DNA from: Platycnemis pennipes
Taxonomy: Eukaryota; Arthropoda; Insecta; Odonata; Platycnemididae
Direction of reading: 5' to 3'
Assembly (NCBI GenBank): GCA_933228895.1
Contig: OW121856.1
Location: 17,935,805-17,999,804 of the forward strand
DNA: 64,000 nt
Of the stretch, positions 1-12,000 are shown piece by piece. Within the stretch, counting starts at the first letter, position 1; each line of letters begins with the position of its first letter. Below the pieces are notes generated by a model. That model was not told the DNA's origin. It was given only the letters and a program-made list of their open reading frames with translations, and did no database searches. The translations under genes were made by a program, and so were the position numbers.

Positions 1-131
1 CGAGCCTCGATCGAGTCAAATCGGTCTGCCTAATCGTATTCCCTTTCTCCCGATCTTCCCCGAGTGTCGATCGGATCGCTCGGATGAAATCCGTCCCGGC
101 GACGACGACTTCATCGCGACTCGTCCTTCGT

Positions 132-187
132 GGGGGGCGAGGAGGGGAGGGGTAGGGGGTTAGGGTGGGGAAGAGAGGGGGAGGGCC
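132..187 (+). other. G-run cluster, potential G-quadruplex
   Basis: Within about 55 bases there are at least seven runs of three or more G separated by 1-6 bases, ending just before a GC-rich stretch. This meets the usual pattern for a four-layer G-quadruplex on the plus strand. It sits in a CpG-rich block of intron, unlike the AT-rich sequence that follows. Function is inference. Confidence 0.55.
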
Positions 188-729
188 GCACCATCCGTGC
201 ATGAGTTCCCGTGTCACGGCCTCGACCAATTAACCATTTAGGCACGAAGGGGGACAAGGTTCCAAGGTCCCCCGTGCATTTCTTTCCACAGCCTAATCAG
301 TCCGCGCGCCCCGGCCGAAGGATGGCCGCCGTGTGCCGTCCATTTGCATGCCGGACCCCGTCTCCCCCGACGCAACAATGAATTTCGTCGACTTGTGCAA
401 CTGCGCCTTCGGGCCGCGCGGACAGAATACGCATCGCGGGATTACACGGGGTGATGCGTCGCCGATCGAAACGCGTAATCCATAATAATCATGAGTTTGA
501 GTAAGAGGAATGATACACACAAGTCAACAGAATAATATCCACACTCAAGAGAGAACCCTGCCAACCACCTCGATGGTTTGTGATAGGGGTGATGTATCGT
601 GACGAATCTTGACCTGAGTAAGTATTTAAAGATATGTCATTAAGAACCAAGAAAAACTGCGTCAGGTGGACTTGAATCAGAAATGCACGAATGAATTATT
701 GTTGGCTACGATGAAAAACAATCTTGTTC

Positions 730-1495
730 ATCACTTTTTCAATTTTCAAAGTCTTACTGTGATTTGCCGATGATATAGAAGTCGTTTCAGGGAAAAAAGA
801 TTTAAAGAATGATCTAGTTAGCATGGAAAAAATATTGGCCATATATCACCTGAAGATTAATAAAAAAGGCAAAATCAGGTAAATTTAAGATGTAGAAGAG
901 AAGAGGCAAGTGTTAAACTCAGAAAACAGGCAAGAGATGGAGAGTGAGTGTTGCTATCTGGGAAGAAGAATGACCAGCGGTGGCGAAGTAAAAGAGAAAT
1001 TGCCAGTAGAATAGCCTCGGCTAAGAGGGCATTCTACCACAACAAGTATCAGATTACAGCTGGAAATACTAGAGTGGATGTAGAGAAACAATTAATCAGA
1101 AAATGCAGCTGAAGTATGTTTTTTTATGGCAGAGAGGCATGGACGATAGCAGCAGCAGAGAAGTCAAGGCTGGAAGCATTCGAAATGAGGTGCCAAAGAA
1201 GAATGATAAAGATAAAATGTATCAACCGAGTGACAAACGAAGAAGTCTTAAGAAGAGTGGGACAAAAGAGAAGTCTTATGAAAACCTTAAGAAGAAGATG
1301 CTACAATTAATCGGCCATTTCTTAAGACAGTAGCCTGATGAGGGCAATCTTCGAGGAACAAATGAATGAGAAAGATAGCAAAAGAAGATCTCGTATGATA
1401 TTTTTAGAGCAAATAGTGAAGAACTTGAGAGGAATTACTTAAATATTAATATCTTACCTGTTATAATAATCGACTGGAGAGCTGGGTCTAACCAG
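730..1495 (+). mobile_element. RTE-like non-LTR retrotransposon fragment (family B), decayed
   Basis: A broken reading frame shows the reverse-transcriptase FADD box (near 765-775, read as FADDIEVV) followed by the thumb segment and the C-terminal segment with MAERHG, RVTNEEVLRRVG and RRRCYN-like motifs (about 1120-1310). The same C-terminal signature recurs at 47.6 kb (+) and 49.4 kb (-). Several stops and frameshifts make it inactive. The 3' part near 1470 (CTGGAGAGCTGGGTCTAACC) matches the family's tail. Confidence 0.75.
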
Positions 1496-1529
1496 CCCAA
1501 GAATTGTGGCCAGGTGTCGACAAATGGGT

Positions 1530-1605
1530 GCATGTAGTGCATTTTTGGTGAGAATTCACCCCCTGCCACACACCTTTATGGTGGCTTGCAGGGTTTTATG
1601 TAGAT
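1530..1605 (+). mobile_element. Solo CR1/Jockey-like LINE tail (family A)
   Basis: This is the 3' terminal sequence of family A: GTGCAT...TTTGGTGAGAATTCACCCCC, then CCACACACCTTTATGGTGG, ending TTATGTAGATGA. The same tail ends the longer copies at 57.6 kb and elsewhere. No coding part is attached, so this is an extremely 5'-truncated copy or a short nonautonomous derivative. Confidence 0.8.
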
Positions 1606-2795
1606 GAAATGTTTTCTATTAGGACTGCAAGGATGAAGTTGAAATGGGTGAGTAGGTTTAATACTTTTCCACAAGCTGGGATACCAACATTTACCTTATA
1701 TGGGCTGTTACAATTTTGCCCAATATGGTCTCGTAACTCTGGCGAGAATAACGGAATTTTAATTTTATCGGAAATAAATCTAACCCATCTTCCTAATTTG
1801 GTCCTCGTGTTCTAAACAGTGAACCACTTATCAACTGGACGATTACTATTTCAAATTATTCTTGAGCCAAAATGGCTTCAAGCAGTTATAGCATTTATAG
1901 GTAGTATATAGTAAAATATATAAATTTATATACGAAGTAGTGAGGCAACATGATTTACCAAAATTTTTTAAAGCATAACAATACATTGTAGTGAAAAAAG
2001 ATGACATATTATCCGCACTCACTAGCACCGGCTTCAGAGCCACAGAACTAGGCTGTTGCAGCGAATGAGATAACAATTGCCAGGAGAATCATTGGCTTAA
2101 ACATCCGTCGACTTATCAGTATCACTGGAATAAATTATACTAAATTCACTAGTTTTTTGGGCTCAAGTTCTTTGAACCGGCAATCGAGCCTCGGAACGAG
2201 GGAGTAGCAGTTCTTCCACGTAACTAATAACAAGTAAATACTTGTTTATGAAAAAGAGAAGTCACAATTGAAGATTTTTAGCTTGAGGAAACGTTTGATA
2301 CATTCGGTTGCATCATTTCTGCGGACTGAATTGTTATGCAAATTGAGAAATATATGATCATTGTAAAGTGCAAGTAATGTTGAGCTTTGAAAATTATTAT
2401 TTTGCCATAAAATTATAATCAAAAGAATGTAATCTCAGGTAAAATATAGACATTAAATTCCTTTGTTTATCGAGAAATTATTAAGTCTTCCCAAATGTAT
2501 TCGGCCATTCACACTGGTGAATTAATAAGAAATATCTCCGACAGGGTTACGTAGATTTTATGGTTGCGATTTGAACTGTTCCTCTAGTTCCTAATCTAAA
2601 GTAAGCTTATGTAAGATAGCATTTATTCATCAGAAATGCTCCTCATGCATGTGGTAGATACTGTTGATTCTTCGCTCGTTGGAAACGTTTTCTTCAGTTA
2701 ATGCCAGCGCTTTTCATGCTGTCAGTTATCCCTGATCACTGTTTCGTGTGTTTACCAGCATGATCCGGTTGAAAAAGATCCGTTCTGATTCGCAG

Positions 2796-3027
2796 GTGAT
2801 GGAGCTGGTCTCCATCTTCGGGCCACTCATCTACGCCGGCTGCTTCGCCGCCACGCTGTCGTCGGCGCTGGCGTCGCTCGTGTCTGCGCCGAAAGTGTTC
2901 CAGGCACTGTGCTCGGACAGGCTCTACCCGGGACTGCACTGGTTCGCCAAGGGATACGGCCAGAGCAACGAGGCGTACAGGTCATACGCACTGGCCTTCC
3001 TCATTGCCCTCGCCTTCATCCTCATTG
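2796..3027 (+). CDS. NKCC: NKCC exon A (first visible exon): [12 protein letters not shown] helix and start of next helix
   Basis: It encodes residues 1-77 of the visible part. [20 protein letters not shown] forms the helix that contributes residues of the Na+ and Cl- sites in the family (TM8 in NKCC numbering). It is followed by [18 protein letters not shown], the loop [12 protein letters not shown], and the start of TM9 ([13 protein letters not shown]). The acceptor AG is at 2794-2795 and the donor GTGAGT at 3028, ending in phase 1. The split codon with exon B gives Ala, restoring the family sequence FILIAELN. Confidence 0.95.
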
Positions 3028-6000
3028 GTGAGTGAACTGAGATCATGCCGACTCCCTGAATATAAACCCTGTTTTTTTCAATCACCTAGCGTGGACTTCG
3101 AGTGAGATAAATTCTTCCAAAAGAGTCCAACTCGTTCGACTCTAAACTACTACCATAAATAGGCCCTTGAGCCAAATATCCAACGGGATTTTATTTATAG
3201 CTAATATCGGGTTATCGAGGTAATATCGGGATAGATCAGTTTTCACGGCTAGTACGTGATCTTTGAAAGGGATTTTATTTACTTCCATCGATTATGGTAT
3301 ATGACTGTGACATAAATGCTAACTTTAAATCAATCATTGTATCAAATACACGGAACACTCTATCCCTGGCATGAAGATGAAACCTTCCAATCACCCTTCA
3401 TGCAAGGTACCTCCACGTACATCGAATTTGGAGCTCGCTCATCTTCGCATGAAACCAACTTCACCACCACAATATAAGATCTTTTAGAGAACTCCAATAC
3501 ATATGTGTGTTCAACCCAAAGATTGGTTTTTGATAGGTAAAAGTAGGGCTCACTCAGTAGAGCCATTGGCGTTTGAAAGTCACACGTTCAGAGGATGGGG
3601 GCCAGTTCCTTTCCCTGGGCCACCTGTGATTTCCTGCGACATTCTGACAAGCAGAAAGTCGAATCGCGAGGATTTTAGATTGGGGTGTCCAGAAAGGCTC
3701 TTGCCCAGGATTTGAACCCGAGACCCTCCGGTCGGTAGCTCAGTGCTCTACCCAAGGAATATACAGAGCATTTATTCAGGTAGTATCTCGAGATAATAAA
3801 CAGTTTGTATGAGTTAAATCACATCCCTGAAATTTCCAACCATCGAAGCGAAGCTAAATTTGCAGTGTAGGGTGTAAACCGCAGAATCCTACCCCATCAT
3901 GGTGGTGGCCGTCAAGCATATTCTACAGGATTCCTATAGTTGTCTATCAAGCCTAAAATATGCAACAAAAAGAACGATAATAAGAGTACCATGACTTAAA
4001 AAACGTGAGTTCAGCTCTTAGTCGCTACCGATAAAAAAAATTAAGTACCTACCTATACGCTTGAGAATATTTTGAAATTAAAAAATCACAACTGAACTGA
4101 TATTTCTATTTCGATGTTTTACTCTATGCATAACTGAAATACATTTTACACTTTGAAGATAAATTCTGTTCATGCAAAAAGGAGCACTAATTAAAATAAA
4201 ACATCCTCCTTCGGGGAAAGCTGAACGAATGTGCAAATGCTCTCCAGAATAACATTGGTGTTGTTTCTTGAATTAAATAACGGAATGTTTCGTAAATTGA
4301 TACGGGTATGCAATCAACTACATTAAAGTTAGATCATAGTCTACAAGTTTCAATTCCAAAACTCTATCATAACTTTCGTTAATTTCTAAATGTGTCGTCT
4401 GCTACAGACAAGATTTTTTTGAGGAAGATTTTACCTCAAAACTATTCGTCTCCCCAAAATATTTCTAACGTCCCTAATAATAGCAGGACCCGTCATGCAT
4501 TGTTGTGGACCACTACGCGCATGCAAGCAAGTTCCAGATCAGTGCTACCATCTCTACCAGTGCTATCACTCACACTGCGATTCTCACGATTTTCCGCAGC
4601 GGAGCTGAACGCCATCGCGCCGCTCATCTCCAACTTCTTCCTGGCGTCGTACGCCCTCGTCAACTTCTGCACCTTCCACGCCACCCTCGCCAAACCCATC
4701 GGATGGAGGCCAACGTTCAAGGTGAGGGAACATTTCCTTATACCACGCTTTTCACACGCATGAAGGGTGGTGTAATTAGGTTGAGAAAGCTGCTGAATTT
4801 GGTAAGCTATATTGGTAAAGATTCTGGATTATCAAACTATCCGTTCGGCGTTAAAATATTGCTTCAAAACGATCGTGGAATCATTAAAGACCAGAGAGTG
4901 TAAACCACAGTTCCATTCAACGCTAAATTCCATATAGATAACCAACATATGTTGATGCATATGTAAGTAGGTAAACATTAGAGATACTTTCAATTTTACC
5001 CTTCCAAAACGCCAAAATATAATCTTACACGGAAGCCACAAGAATGAGTTTGAAACAACTGAGGAATTCAAAACAAAACTTAGAGGCTACAGTTCAAATG
5101 GATAGGTTATGTGAATCATAGGTTATTGGGCACTGGCCACTTATGATTGGCGTAACTAACCATTAAACATATGATTAAATAAATGCATCTGGAAAATGAC
5201 AGGAACAGCTCCTTTCCAGAGAAAGCCCAATTGTTTTTATGGAGACACTTCGTATAGTCCCTCAACCCAAGGGTATCCAAGCTACGTGCGTGAGAGCAGA
5301 GCTTACCAAACGGCTACAAAACCGTAAAGGGTATAATATTCATCCATAAATTCAAGGGACTGTGTCTTCTTCAGAGAGATGTGGAGCTCAAAGATGAGAA
5401 CAGTTTGGGTCCAAAAATACGTGTTACAAGAGGCCTCGTAAGAAACTGAACCTTCCACATTATTCTGCCAGTGAATGGAAATACTCTCCCATAGATCTAA
5501 ATAGCTGCCCTGCCTTTAGCGCGTGAATTATCTCAATGACTACATCTTGCCATCAAATAAAAGTTTACTCCAATGATCAATTTTACGTTCTCAAAAAGTG
5601 ATCCATAAGCGCAGTTTGCATCGAATTCTACAATAATTAAGATAACCAAACCCAATGACCAAACCTTTCTTGCAAGTCGAAAACAATATCCTTAACATCA
5701 GGCCAAAAACTGTCAAGTTGGAAAGAACCAGCCGTTCATAAGATATATGGAACAGGAGTTTCATACACATGGATAAGTGAGGAACAACATTTCTATTCGT
5801 CGGCCATAAATGCGAAATCACACCTAAAAAATCACGATTACCATCGGACTACAGTCCTCTGAAAAATATCAATTCGGCTATGCATCGACAAAAACATTTT
5901 CGCCTCAATTGCATGAGTTTCCTATTTCCAGGAATGAATGCCAACATTCTCAATGCACGAGACCTCAAAGTGGTCTCTCAAGCATCTACATATCCACATA

Positions 6001-9000
6001 ATGACATGTAACCCACCGCAGGGGTGTGTGGCAGGGGGAGAACCATCATCAAGCATGCATTAAGTCAACGTATACGTAATACCCTGCGAGCCACCGGAAG
6101 GGTGCGAGGCGGGGGCGGGGGGGAGATCACCGAACATGCACTACTTACATACAACTAGGAGGTGCAGTACTACTACTTCAAGGGCACATGTTAGATATCG
6201 GGGTCACGTGCAACTAGGTGGTTAGTAACTACACATTGACGAATTGATTACTGGTTATAAAAAAAAAACATTTTTACTAAATACATTAATCGATACTTCC
6301 CTATCATTCATGTGTTAGTAATGCTTAAATATATATCTGGGACTATAGACTACAATATTTCACGTACCTATCCCTTTGCTATGCTGCCTATTGTTCTCTC
6401 TTATGGTACGCGGGAAAAGTGGCATTTTAAATCTATCGGTACGACAATCTCTCTCTAATCTTGTTTATCTGATCAAACATAATAAGCATAATACGCAAGG
6501 GTTATTAATATATATCTAAAGTCATCTGTAAACAAATCAGCTTCAAATTTACTTAAAAGGTTAAGCCTAAACTTTCACCTGCGTTGTGATAGTAATCCAT
6601 CCTAGTTCCTCTATTAAACTCGTAACACTATTACATTTGGGAATTGTCACGTTGTGCATTGTAAGGATATAATGACACTATTAGTGAGATATGACCCGCT
6701 CTCTCCCTGCCTGATGGCGTACAGCAATAAAATCAATGCTCACGAAGTCAAGGCCAGTGCAATACTGATCACGGACGGACTACAGTCTGTCAGTGGCGGG
6801 GCGCTATTATCCGTCGGCAAGCGCCGTCCGTGGCGCCAATGGGCGAAAGCTTCGCGGTCAGTTCCGCTGAAGACGGGACATTAACATTTGGGGCCAAGTG
6901 CCGCCTGAGTCGGAGGTCAATGCGAAACACCAGCGCCTCGATATGGCTCAAGCGGCATAGAAAGAGTACCAAGCGGTCGTAGGAGAAGAAACTACCGCGC
7001 TTGAGAAAAAAATTGCCAGGAAGGGAAGATATATACATCGTCAACCTTGGATTGACACCCTCCTCGCATCGGCGAGGGCGGGGGATGTTACATAAAAAGG
7101 CCGTGTCCTGACTACTGTCGGCACAAGTCACGGGTTTTCACTTTTTTATCACGACACTTGAGAAGCGTTTACGGAAAAATTTGCTCGGTGGAAATGATCA
7201 CGCCATTTACGAACGTGGTGTAACGTATTCTCCATTTCCATGTTGGAATGATTCATTTCCAAAGGAGGCGTCATTCGCTGTCGAGAAACTAGTCAAACAC
7301 CCCGCAGGTTTCTACTGGGACTCCAATAAAACGAAGTGCTATTCCTTTTTGAAAAAGAGGACGAGTGAATACGTGGATGGAACCGATTGGTCAAAATTTA
7401 TGAGTCATAAAATTAAACAGTAAAGTAAACAGTTTTCTTTCTTCGTGACATTTTAAAAAGCCATAGATTCATCAAGCATTTGTTTCACAAAACTACTTTT
7501 GTTATAATAATTGAAAATGAAACCATTAGTCCACAGTATGTTGAATAATTGTTTAATTACACATAAAAATATTCTGCCTCGATAGATTTAACCAGCTGTC
7601 GCATTCTATGCGCAATTCTCTCAACAATGAATATCCTTATCAAGATGTACATACCTATTAGAGAAGTAGTCACAGGATCTATAACCTACGTCCACAGCTC
7701 AAAAGGAGTACTCGAAATCTTTTCGAGGCTTGAAAAACACAAGTAGAACGTACATAAATTTGGACATCAATACGGAAATATTATTATATTACTGCATCTT
7801 TTATCAAGAAGAAAAGAGAGCTGATTTATTAGGATAAATAAGGAACTGTACGCACGAAAAATATACATAAAACAAGAATGTACGGATGTAAGATAAAAAT
7901 TGAAAACAGTGAAGAAATCGTTTGATGGCGAAGAAACATCGAAGAAATGGTTTCACAATGCACTCAATGCTTTGCGGCGTTGGTTTCAGAAATCAGCGAT
8001 TGGTTGTCATAGGTATTTTATGGATTTAAACTGAATTATTATACTATTGTCTAAGCGGAATGGAGTGTATATGGAGCGGCCAGCAACTTTTTTGGAATTA
8101 ATCTTATGAGTCTGTAATGATCTTTGGTATTTTATATACTGCAAAATAGCTCTTGTGAAACATGGAGTTTCCGTTTCCGAAAAGCATTTTGCAGATGCGT
8201 GATGCTCATATTCGGGCTCTTCACTTCGAAATGTGTACGATTTCTTCTTACTTCCTTCAATTTCTCCGAAGACCAAATTAGGATTGCTTGTTAGAGAAGA
8301 TACCATCACAACTACTTAATTGAAAAAATATTTAATTAGAAATTAGATGCATGGAAGAGAAGAAAGAAATATGTGGTAGAGTTGGAAATAGAAGAACTTC
8401 AGACTACTTTATAGCTTCTAATGCGGGTTCAGTTTCCAAAAATAAAAAATAAAATCAATCTATTAAAATTTTCACCGATCTAAGGTACGCATGCATCCGG
8501 CAGACGACCTGTTTCCGATCATTCTCTTTCAATTTAGGTCATTCATCACTAACTTAATCATCCCTTCTCTAACTCCCATGAGTCATTTTAAATGTCCAAA
8601 GTTGCTATTTGTTCTCAAACATTCAACTGTTGTTCAGAATTATCACTTAAACCACGATCAATTACGCATAACATCTTATCTAAGTAACAATCCCCATCCA
8701 CCCACTTAATTTCTTTCGCTTTATCTAGACCTAACTCCAACAATACGCTTCGTCCGTCTTCTAAGTGAAATGAAAGTGGCATCGATTAAACAACATTAAG
8801 ATACAACACAATCTAAGAGGTTTTTGGCACTAGCTAATAACTAAAAATCATTTTACGTATACGAAGAGTTAAAACTGAAGACGTTGGGGAAAAATTATTT
8901 GGTTTATATTGTATTTCAAATAGTTCCTTCAAGTGCTCGCTCGCTATTAGGGAAATGAATAACGGTAAATATATCCAGTACGAGTGTAGCAATGGATAAA

Positions 9001-12000
9001 ATTGGTAGCTGCATGTTGGTATAAGGACTTAAAGCTAACCCAACTAACGGCATGTTTTTGCATGCATGCTTTGCTATTTTTATATTTTTTTAAATAGCGC
9101 AGTTTTGAACAGTACCTATACAAGTACTAATCTTTTTTATGCATGATATGTAGAGCATGTTTGGTGAGAATTCACCCCCTTCCACACACCTTTATGGTGG
9201 CTCGCAGGGTATTATGTAGATGTAGATTTAAATGATTTACAATTGCTAAATTGCTTCGTTTGCATTCACCATTCGTATACATATCTAAATTAGGTTTTTA
9301 TCCCATGCTGCCTGGATTAATGTTTTGCCATTCGTTCCTTTACTACAGTACTACAACATGTGGTTCAGTTTGGCTGGATTCGTGCTCTGCGTGGCCATTA
9401 TGTTTCTCATGAGCTGGATCACGGCAGTGGTGACTCTGGCCGGCCTTCTGGCTCTATATCTCATGGTGATGTACAGGAGCCCAGGTGAGTTTTGCAGAAG
9501 ATTGATACAAAGATCCCAACGGCGTTTTATCGTTAGTCCCTCTGCCAAGTGTAAGTCACATTGGCGAGATCAAAATAATCGCCGTTTGGTGCATCATGCA
9601 CGCCTACCCTCATCAAAAAGGAAAAATAACTCTCCACAATATCAAATAAAATCAATTTAGCAGTTTTCACTTTCCACGCGTTTGTTGACTAATTAATTCG
9701 CTATTTATCTGCGCTATAGCACCTAGAATCTCACCCGAGAAAAGAAGTATTCTCGTATTATCCGATTTGCGAAGAATTCCTATCTTTCCAATGCATTATA
9801 CTTCGCTTGGTTCCTTGATGTTGGCTGAAATTTGAAAATTACGAGAAATGGGTCACTCGTAATGTTTGCAGAAATATATCTGCTTGTGTGGTGGAAAACC
9901 GGAGATGAGTAAATTCAATCCATTATGCCGGAAAAGCATCAAAACATTCCATCCCGTAAAGATAAATCTGCTAGAACAAATCAGTACTATGACTTGACAG
10001 CTTACAGTCAGCACTGAGTTTTTGCAACGAAAATAGACCTGATGTTTTGAGTTTTCAACGTGATCAAAGAGCCACATATCTCTCTCGGGTATAGAGTTTG
10101 TGTGGTGGCTAGAGTACTAGCTTCTCATCCCAATGGACCAGGGTTGAAGCTACACTGATTTTTTTATTGTTATACCGGTCCTCCATGACTGATTTGTGGA
10201 GAGTATTCGAGGTCAGTACTCCGTCCGTCGGATGGGTCGCTAAACCGTGGTTCCCTTTTCACCTATCGTTTAAATTACGTCTATGCCGATGACATATTTC
10301 TCCAACGCCAATTTCCTCTGCTCTTTGAAAACTTGGTACACATTTTACCCTATTCCCACCTACTGTACATGACGCAAACAACCTTAGCTGTCGATTGCCT
10401 CTCCGCAAAACTAACTCTCACTCTTTCTCTATCCAGATGTCAACTGGGGATCTTCCACGCAGGCGCAGACGTACACCGCCGCCATCAAGTCCCTGCAGCG
10501 CCTCAACGAAGTGCGCGAGCACGTCAAGAACTACCGTCCTCAGGTTCTAGCGCTGTGCGGCCGGCCCTCGGCTCGACCACCCCTCATTGACCTCGGCCAT
10601 TTGCTCACCAGGAACGTGTCCCTGCTCGTCGCCGGAAACGTGGAGTTGGTGAGACCCTATGCCTTCAAATTATTCATACCGAGCACAGACTAGGGGTACA
10701 AGAGAAAGAGAGTGGAAAAAAAATATACCATTTTATTGTAGTAACTCTGGAAGAGATACTTAGATGTCTCTGTGGTCATCGCTTCCAAATTCATGTGGAT
10801 AATTTGAATCCAGTCACACCAAAATCCCGCTCTCCTAGTTTTTTTTTCCAAGTGCTAAGCGAAAGGAATTTGTCTCGAAAGATTGAGATGGACGAAAACT
10901 CTGCCGATGAGACGATAGGAAGGTGAAGGTCTAGACCATTAGACTATACCTCAATGGTATAGACTCACTCATCGGCCAAAAGACAATCATCGCCGATGCA
11001 GAAATCGCTTCATACCTTAGCGTCGTGGAATTATTATTCCCGATAGATAAGTTCTTTAGAAGAGTAGAGACTCCGACCTTCCATTTTATTCTTATACCTT
11101 TCCTTCCGGTCTGAAGCGCCTATTACTGCAAAAACAGACTTTAAAACACCCCTGTTAGCATCCACTTGCAGTGGCCATTTGCAAAGTTCAATCCTTTCGA
11201 TTCAATCCTTTTTTTCGATCCGATTAACCGAGGAACGGCCGAAGATAAACCTTGAGTTCTCCTTCCCGACCACTTGAAAGGGCATTATACTTCTTAGCTA
11301 AAGGAATGGCTCTCTGTTACTCTGTAACTAGGAACCTCATGAGACTGTTACATTTGCCATAATATCGTGTCTACAAGGTCTGTCGTGTCTACTACGCGAC
11401 CAGCGCATACAGTAGCAGCAATAGCGTGAAATCGATAAGCATTGGCAAACACTTAAGTGGCTGTACAAGTCCCAATGCGTACACTATCGATTAGGAAAAC
11501 ACTTAGAAGCTTAGCTTAGAAAAATTAGAGCGCATACCGCAGTAAAAAGTAATTTTCCCAAGCAGTAAAATGTAAACTATTCCATAGCGCTTGTATTTAT
11601 TCATTCATAAATATTCGATAATGAATGATTAAAAATAATATTAATCGATATTGAATTCCTAATATTATTTTTGGTCTCTTGTAATTCACCTCTTTGTGCT
11701 TAAGAGACAAAATGTTGCATGAAAGCTACGCAGCTTTAATTGAATGCATCTACATTTCATTTCATCGCATTATTATACAGGTGGTGTAGACCACTGGGTA
11801 GAACGTATATCTAATGGACTAGTAGATAAAGTCGAGGTATATTACGATGTGTAGTGCAAAAAATAAACAAAGCATTAGTGTGCAAGTGTAGTGCAAAAAA
11901 TAAACAAAGCATTAGTGTGCAAGTGTAGTGCAAAAAATAAACAAACATGGCCATACGTTCTTAATAGGAAAGAGCAGGAAAATTTACTCCTACTATGAAA

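Larger units (their letters stand above)
1..2795 (+). other. 3' part of the intron upstream of the first visible NKCC exon
   Basis: No coding exon of the cotransporter is recognisable here, so the preceding exon is left of the window. The stretch holds a GC-rich block with a long G-run cluster (1-540), a decayed RTE-like LINE fragment (about 730-1495) and a solo CR1-like tail (about 1530-1605). Bases 1610-2795 are AT-rich with nothing recognisable. The intron ends in ATTCGCAG at 2788-2795; its pyrimidine tract is weak. Confidence 0.75.
4722..9348 (+). other. NKCC intron (4.6 kb) with LINE fragments and a GC-rich patch
   Basis: The acceptor is TTTACTACAG ending at 9348. It contains a minus-strand LINE fragment (about 5990-6650), a GC-rich patch with a TATA-like box (about 6780-7140), and a plus-strand LINE 3' end (about 8935-9227). 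The rest is AT-rich without recognisable content. An 80-codon open frame at 7181-7423 has no recognisable domain, and I do not call it a gene. Confidence 0.85.

Noticed and set aside
3708..3754. tRNA gene on the minus strand
   Set aside because: A and B boxes are present but the cloverleaf is not complete and a SINE body follows; also true of 52362-52381, 28845-28925 and 56356-56411.
4505..4903. 132-codon plus-strand frame over exon B
   Set aside because: It is a shifted frame over the true NKCC exon and reads through the GTGAGG donor; the sequence has no family match.
6790..7131. 113-codon minus-strand frame in a GC-rich patch
   Set aside because: No domain, no splice context, composition follows local GC content.
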